This document shows positions 38,638 to 42,592 of a stretch of DNA of 42,592 nucleotides, in pieces. The notes beneath the pieces are model-generated. The model was given only the letters and a program-made list of their open reading frames with translations, was not told the origin of the DNA and searched no databases. This stretch comes from Vairimorpha ceranae (lineage: Eukaryota > Microsporidia > Nosematidae): the NCBI RefSeq assembly GCF_000988165.1, contig NW_020169330.1, forward strand, positions 1 through 42,592, given 5' to 3'. The position numbers and the translations under genes are program-made. Numbering within the stretch: the first letter of the stretch is position 1; the number at the start of each line of letters is the position of its first letter.

Positions 38638-40089
38638 CTATTCATATCTTTTCTGTACTGGACTTGAATCTTCAAAAGTTAAGTTCGCAAAAAAGGATGT
38701 ATTATTTTTTGCAGGAAAAGATTTTGTATTCTTTTTTACAATTTCATCAAAGATGGTCCCTTGAGATAAAAGTGACTTATTTTCTGATACAAAAGGAATA
38801 CTATTTACTTTATTGTCACCAATATTTATATTTTTTAGATCATTATTGATCTCTACTTCTTTATTAGATGTCATTTTTTTACTTTTATTATCCTTCTTTT
38901 CTTTTTGTTTACTCTTAACTTCCTTTTTCTTTTCACTTATCGTTTTTATATTCATATTCTCATTTTTACCCAAATTTATTTCTCCAAGCTTTTCTTCTTC
39001 TTTTTTTATTTGCGACTTAATTTTCTGAACAGGATTTTTTATATTTTTATCAACTTTACACTTTTTAATCACAGGAACATCTCCATAAACTATTTCATTT
39101 TCTACAACATCAGGTGCAAAATCAAAATTGTCTTTTTTTGTTTTTTGACCCAATAGCTTATCTTTAATTTTAAGACTTTCTTTCAATATCTTTATAGTAT
39201 TATCTTTCAGTGTGTCATTGCCACCCTTTTCATTTATTAATAATTTAAATTGTTTTATTTCTTCATTAATCTCATTATTTTTATTAGTAAATTCATTTTT
39301 TAAATCATCAATTTTATAGTTAAGTCCTTCAAATATCTTAGCTATGTTGCTTGATTCATTTATATTTTTCTGAGTCTTAGTATTTGATTTCTCTAGAGTT
39401 TCTACTAATTTTTTCAAATATAAATTTTCTTTATTAATATTCTCTACATTAGAAATCTTTTTTGATAAATTTTCTTTTTCTACAATTAAATTATTATTTT
39501 CTTTCAATAGCCTTAAATTTTCATTTATCAATTTTTTATTTTCATTTTCGATATTTTTAAATGATTTTTCAGGCAAATTATTTTCTGCACGTGCATTTAT
39601 TAATTCTGTTTCTAGTTTTTTATTTTGTATTTTAAGATCATTAATAATTTGTAAATTAGATTTAATTTCATCTTGTAATGGTTTAATATCAATTTTATTT
39701 CTGTCTTCTTCCTTTTTTGTTTTTTCTTTATTAGTTTCAATTAACTTTTTATTTTTATCTAATTCTTTTTTAACTTTTTTTAACTCTTGTTTATTTTTTT
39801 CATTTTCTGCATTTATATTTTCTAACTGTGATAATAAATTTTTATTTTTAGAATCAAGTGCTTCTAGCTCCAATTTTGTATTCTCTAATTCATTATTACT
39901 CTGTTTTATAACATTCATTTCATTTTCTAAACTTTCTATTTTATTATTTAAATCGCTAATTTCTGATGATTTAATAACAAGTTTTTCTTTCAATAAATTT
40001 ATAATCATTTTACTTTTTGTAAGTTTTAATGTTGCATATTTATTTTCTAACTTTCTAGTAGCCACACATAATTTTAGTTCTTTGTTCAT
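38638..40089 (-). CDS. Long coiled-coil protein
   Basis: The protein has 483 residues. From about residue 10 to 330 it is a nearly unbroken coiled coil, very rich in Lys, Glu, Asn, Leu and Ile, with no globular domain. A Lys-rich basic region follows (KKEVKSKQKEKKDNKSKK near 405-425), then a short C-terminal tail with polar and aromatic residues (SFFANLTFEDSS). The start is the ATG at 40,089 with CCC 2 nt upstream, not the TTG 33 nt earlier. Candidates are a spindle-pole, kinetochore, golgin or polar-tube-associated structural protein; the sequence does not decide. Confidence 0.82.
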   Translation of the reverse strand: MNKELKLCVATRKLENKYATLKLTKSKMIINLLKEKLVIKSSEISDLNNKIESLENEMNVIKQSNNELENTKLELEALDSKNKNLLSQLENINAENEKNKQELKKVKKELDKNKKLIETNKEKTKKEEDRNKIDIKPLQDEIKSNLQIINDLKIQNKKLETELINARAENNLPEKSFKNIENENKKLINENLRLLKENNNLIVEKENLSKKISNVENINKENLYLKKLVETLEKSNTKTQKNINESSNIAKIFEGLNYKIDDLKNEFTNKNNEINEEIKQFKLLINEKGGNDTLKDNTIKILKESLKIKDKLLGQKTKKDNFDFAPDVVENEIVYGDVPVIKKCKVDKNIKNPVQKIKSQIKKEEEKLGEINLGKNENMNIKTISEKKKEVKSKQKEKKDNKSKKMTSNKEVEINNDLKNINIGDNKVNSIPFVSENKSLLSQGTIFDEIVKKNTKSFPAKNNTSFFANLTFEDSSPVQKRYE

Positions 40090-40091
40090 GA

Positions 40092-40094
40092 GGG
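40092..40094 (-). promoter_or_regulatory. CCC start signal of the coiled-coil gene
   Basis: The minus strand reads tttatccctcATG, which sets the start at 40,089. Confidence 0.65.
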
Positions 40095-40329
40095 ATAAAA
40101 AATAAATAAAATTAGGTAGCATATTAAGGCTGTAAAAAAACCTTACATAGCATTTAACTTTTATTTAAAAAGTTAAATATACATTATTTATGTTTATTGG
40201 ATGAAAATATTGTTGATATATAAAATAATAAAAAGTGCTTCTGTCAAATTATTTAATGTGCCATATTTGACAGTATACTATAACCATACACATTTTCTTG
40301 CATTTTAAAAATTTCATTCTGACAGCACT

Positions 40330-40494
40330 ACAATTCCTTCTGATCTATATCATAAATAAATTAATTAAAATACTAATTGTATAAAATAAAAGAAATATTT
40401 AATGCTGTGATATAAAAGATAATCTAAAAACTTTGTTATAAGAATCTAATAGCAGAACAATTTCTTCTGATTTATATCAATAAATAAATTTATT
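40330..40494. repeat. Two direct copies of a 38-bp AT-rich motif
   Basis: Copies at 40,330-40,366 and 40,457-40,494 share acaatt(c/t)cttctgat and then (c/t)tatatca followed by ataaataaatt. The spacing is 127 bp. They lie just beside the 97-bp element. Confidence 0.8.
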
Positions 40495-40506
40495 ATAATT
40501 GTTGGG

Positions 40507-40606
40507 ATAAAACATGGGTTTATTTAGTAATTATTATTTATATAACAGACATGTCAAAGCCATCAACCCAATACTGCTGATTGACATGTCTACATCTTTA
40601 CTGTTC
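40507..40606 (-). repeat. 100-bp element, copy B (inverted partner at 31,216-31,312)
   Basis: On the minus strand it matches copy A over its length. It contains a perfect 10-bp stem gacatgtcaa/ttgacatgtc around the atcagc...gttgat hairpin, which is less regular in copy A. It is upstream of the coiled-coil gene and downstream of the PICOT-like gene. Confidence 0.9.
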
Positions 40607-40802
40607 TACAATAATATAAAAGACAGAAAAAATAAATCATTTAAGTTTATCTTAAATATTTTAAAATACATAAAAACAACACCAATTTTTTTTAAGAAAT
40701 TTAACTTTCCAATTAGTAAAATTTCGCATGTCAAAACTATCAATATAAACTTATAAACAAAATTAATTAAATATACAAAATTTATTACTTAAATAATAAT
40801 AA

Positions 40803-41531
40803 TTAAAGATGATTAAGTATTTGATCTATCTTTTTTTGTACAACAAGTTCTTGAAATACTTCTAAAGTCCCTATAAAATCCCCATCAATAAAAATAATCG
40901 GTAATTTCTTACATTTAAAGGTATCACATATGTAATTACGTATTCTTTTGTTTAAAAGTGTGTCGTAATAACCAAAACTTTTCCCTTTTATGTCCAAATT
41001 ACTAAACAATTTAAATAATACCTTGCTTCGCTCTGAATCTACCCCTTCAATAAATAACTGAATTATATTGCGATTTATAAGCCTTAAAACCTTCTGTTCT
41101 AAAAGATCATATTTTATTTGATTAACTTCATTTATACATTTCTTTATATTGTCTGTTGATAAAATCATATGACTATAATAAAATGCAACAGGTAGGGTAT
41201 TAATATTAAAATCAAACATTAATCGTCGCTTTAAAAGTGGAAAATTCTTTACACAAATCTTACAAGTTTCTTCAGACATGTATCTACACATTTTACTTAA
41301 TGTACGTGAATGATCTTCAAATATTATTATCTCATCTTTCTCCATTAACTCATAAAATTCACTGGAAGGATCAACATCCCTCATAAATATCATAATTAAA
41401 AGATTATTTTTTTTTATATAGTCATTTAAGGAACACGTCATCAAACACAAAAACAGAAAATAACCAGAGAAAATATATTTATAGCACTCCAATGTACTTT
41501 GTTGATCCCAAAAAAATAATGATTTTGACAT
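40803..41531 (-). CDS. PICOT-like (Grx3/4-type) protein without redox cysteines
   Basis: Grx3/4 proteins join a thioredoxin-like and a monothiol glutaredoxin domain and carry [2Fe-2S] clusters. The protein has 242 residues. N-terminal domain at about 40-135: DEIIIFEDHSRTLSKMCRYM aligns with the Trx active-site helix, with no cysteine there, and INTLPVAFYY is the cis-proline strand. C-terminal domain at about 150-240: FIEGVDSERSKVLFKLF stands where family members have KCGFSK, so the CGFS cysteine is absent; GYYDTLLNKRIRNYI and LPIIFIDGDFIGTLEVFQEL are clear Grx blocks. Residues 17-35 are hydrophobic. The start (41,531) has no CCC signal, unlike nearly all other genes here, so the true N-terminus is uncertain. 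Confidence 0.68.
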   Translation of the reverse strand: MSKSLFFWDQQSTLECYKYIFSGYFLFLCLMTCSLNDYIKKNNLLIMIFMRDVDPSSEFYELMEKDEIIIFEDHSRTLSKMCRYMSEETCKICVKNFPLLKRRLMFDFNINTLPVAFYYSHMILSTDNIKKCINEVNQIKYDLLEQKVLRLINRNIIQLFIEGVDSERSKVLFKLFSNLDIKGKSFGYYDTLLNKRIRNYICDTFKCKKLPIIFIDGDFIGTLEVFQELVVQKKIDQILNHL

Positions 41532-42265
41532 TTTGTTTAATTTTTCTTTATTTTAAAAATTATCATATATTAATTTATTTTATACTGAGAAAAATAAATT
41601 TATCAAATAGAATGTGATTAAGATAAATTAATTTTGCGACATTTTTTAGAAAAAAATAAAAATTATAAATTTTATAAAACACTAACAAAAATTTTTAGCA
41701 TTCATATATTTTAATTTAGAATATAAAAATATTTATTTAAAAACAGTGATTTAATTACAATATCTGCTGATTGTTTTTTATTAGGTAATAATTTTATTAT
41801 AGAAATATCACTTGTGTATTTTCAAATGATTGTAATAAATTACATCGTTATTTAATAAATTATGATATAATTTGTTTTTATTGCAAAAATAATATTGTTA
41901 AGGTTATATTGGATGTGGTTAAAATAGTTTCAAACTAAAACTTTCCTTTTATTTATTCAATTAATAAGATGTTAATAACTTTTAGTAATTATCTGTATAG
42001 TTTTTTTTTGTCTTTTAAAGAATTTTTAAGGGAAATCTTATATTAAATTTTTTAATTAGTATTTTTGATAAATTGCCTTTAACTTGCATTTATTTATTAA
42101 ACCGAAGGATAATAAAAATTTAAGAAGAAAATGATTTTAATTGCGTTTGATTACAAACACATAAAAGAAAGATAATATAAAATAAGAAAAGAAAAATATT
42201 GATTGTAAAAAAAATAAAATTAATTAATTAAGACATAAAAGAAAAGTCACACAGAAAGTAAAAAC
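41532..42265. other. Intergenic, nothing recognised
   Basis: Very AT-rich sequence upstream of the PICOT-like gene. No start signal with an open frame and no strong repeat is visible. Confidence 0.5.
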
Positions 42266-42325
42266 CTCAACACTTAATAACGCGTGGTACACACCAGCAT
42301 ACCATAAAGGCCTTGCTAGTCAGAG
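42266..42325. repeat. GC-richer element, copy 1
   Basis: It shares cac(a/g)ccagcatacc and ggccttgct in the same order with 42,484-42,545. It could be a fragment of a mobile element or a structured RNA. An 83-codon minus-strand frame (42,267-42,518) spans it but has no start signal. Confidence 0.65.
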
Positions 42326-42483
42326 AAAGAGGATTTTTTGGAAAAGATCCATAAGCAAAAAGCTTGCATCCTGAACTCAGCAAAGTTCTAAAGGATAAAA
42401 TAAAAATAAAAAGTTTATTGTTAAAAAATAAAAAATCAGCAACAGAAGAAAAACCACCAGGCCACCAAAAACTCCACTGTAAA

Positions 42484-42545
42484 AATAAAACATCAATATT
42501 GCGCTTACACGCCAGCATACCTTTACGGCCTTGCTTATAGGAGAA
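42484..42545. repeat. GC-richer element, copy 2
   Basis: Diverged direct copy of 42,266-42,325, 218 bp away. It continues into a sequence with an aggat...atcct hairpin (42,559-42,573) that runs toward the window end. Confidence 0.65.
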
Positions 42546-42592
42546 AAGAGCGTTCCCTTAGGATACAGAATCCTCGGTCTACTTAAAGATCA

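Larger units (their letters stand above)
40095..40802. other. Intergenic with several repeats
   Basis: It holds a 9-bp hairpin at 40,241-40,273 (ctgtcaaat/atttgacag), a direct repeat (40,330-40,366 and 40,457-40,494) and the second copy of the 97-bp element. A plus-strand frame of 80 codons at 40,514 overlaps the repeat, has GGG rather than CCC before its ATG and is not called. Confidence 0.6.

Noticed and set aside
40514..40756. Plus-strand frame of 80 codons
   Set aside because: It overlaps the 97-bp repeated element and has GGG, not CCC, before the ATG; the other repeat copy has no matching frame.
41244..41267. CKIC in the PICOT-like protein as a thioredoxin active site
   Set aside because: It lies only about 21 residues before the cis-proline, where thioredoxins have about 40, so it cannot be the usual site.
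18818..41531. Introns in the housekeeping genes
   Set aside because: All recognised frames run uninterrupted from start signal to stop, and none needs splicing.
42267..42518. Minus-strand frame of 83 codons
   Set aside because: No start signal. It spans two diverged repeats and the linker between them, so the frame is probably accidental.
1..42592. CRISPR arrays, rRNA and tRNA genes
   Set aside because: No regular spacer array, no rRNA core sequence and no tRNA arm set was recognised on either strand.

Overview
The window is strongly AT-rich nuclear DNA from a microsporidian, most likely of the Nosema/Vairimorpha type. Four things point there. Genes are intronless, compact and shortened, including CCT4, a P5A ATPase, a proteasome beta-3 subunit and a Sec1/Munc18 protein. 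5' leaders are very short, and 21 of 23 genes carry a CCC or CCCC signal 0-11 nt before the start codon. Many proteins are lineage-specific and either secreted or membrane-anchored. The mobile elements are Merlin, Tc1/mariner and non-LTR remnants, kinds reported from insect-infecting microsporidia. The genus is an inference from style, not from a marker gene.

Left part (1 to about 18,800) is gene-poor and repeat-rich. It holds two different Merlin (ISXO2/IS1595-type) elements with terminal inverted repeats (952-2136 and 6710-7780), a Tc1/mariner element bounded by TA (12,881-14,240), a decayed reverse transcriptase of a non-LTR element (about 11,520-12,870, minus strand) and a 100-bp hairpin (550-649). 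All transposase and RT frames are broken. Six intact lineage-specific genes lie between them: two singletons (3084-3749, 4891-5598) and a duplicated two-gene cassette. The cassette pairs a membrane-anchored gene (8899 and 15,092, identical proteins) with a diverged secreted gene of a four-cysteine family (10,169 and 16,098). Identity between the cassettes is patchy: about 1.1 kb is almost perfect while homologous flanks on both sides differ, which looks like gene conversion.

Right part (18,818-41,531) is a dense run of 17 genes. Recognisable products are CCT4, an L-type lectin, two tandem glutathione-peroxidase-like proteins, a Sec1/Munc18 protein resembling Sly1, the ER P5A ATPase Spf1, proteasome beta-3 (Pup3), a probable TAP42/alpha4-like protein, an OB-fold protein resembling POT1/RPA, a long coiled-coil protein and a PICOT-like protein without its redox cysteines. 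Several act in proteostasis and the early secretory pathway: CCT folds proteins, Pup3 is a proteasome subunit, Spf1 clears mistargeted helices from the ER, and the lectin and Sly1-like protein serve ER-Golgi transport. Spf1 and Pup3 share one 85-bp divergent promoter.

The last 1 kb has no clear gene but contains two diverged copies of a GC-richer element. No tRNA, rRNA or CRISPR array was recognised. Many starts were moved from upstream TTG/GTG codons to the first ATG next to a CCC signal.
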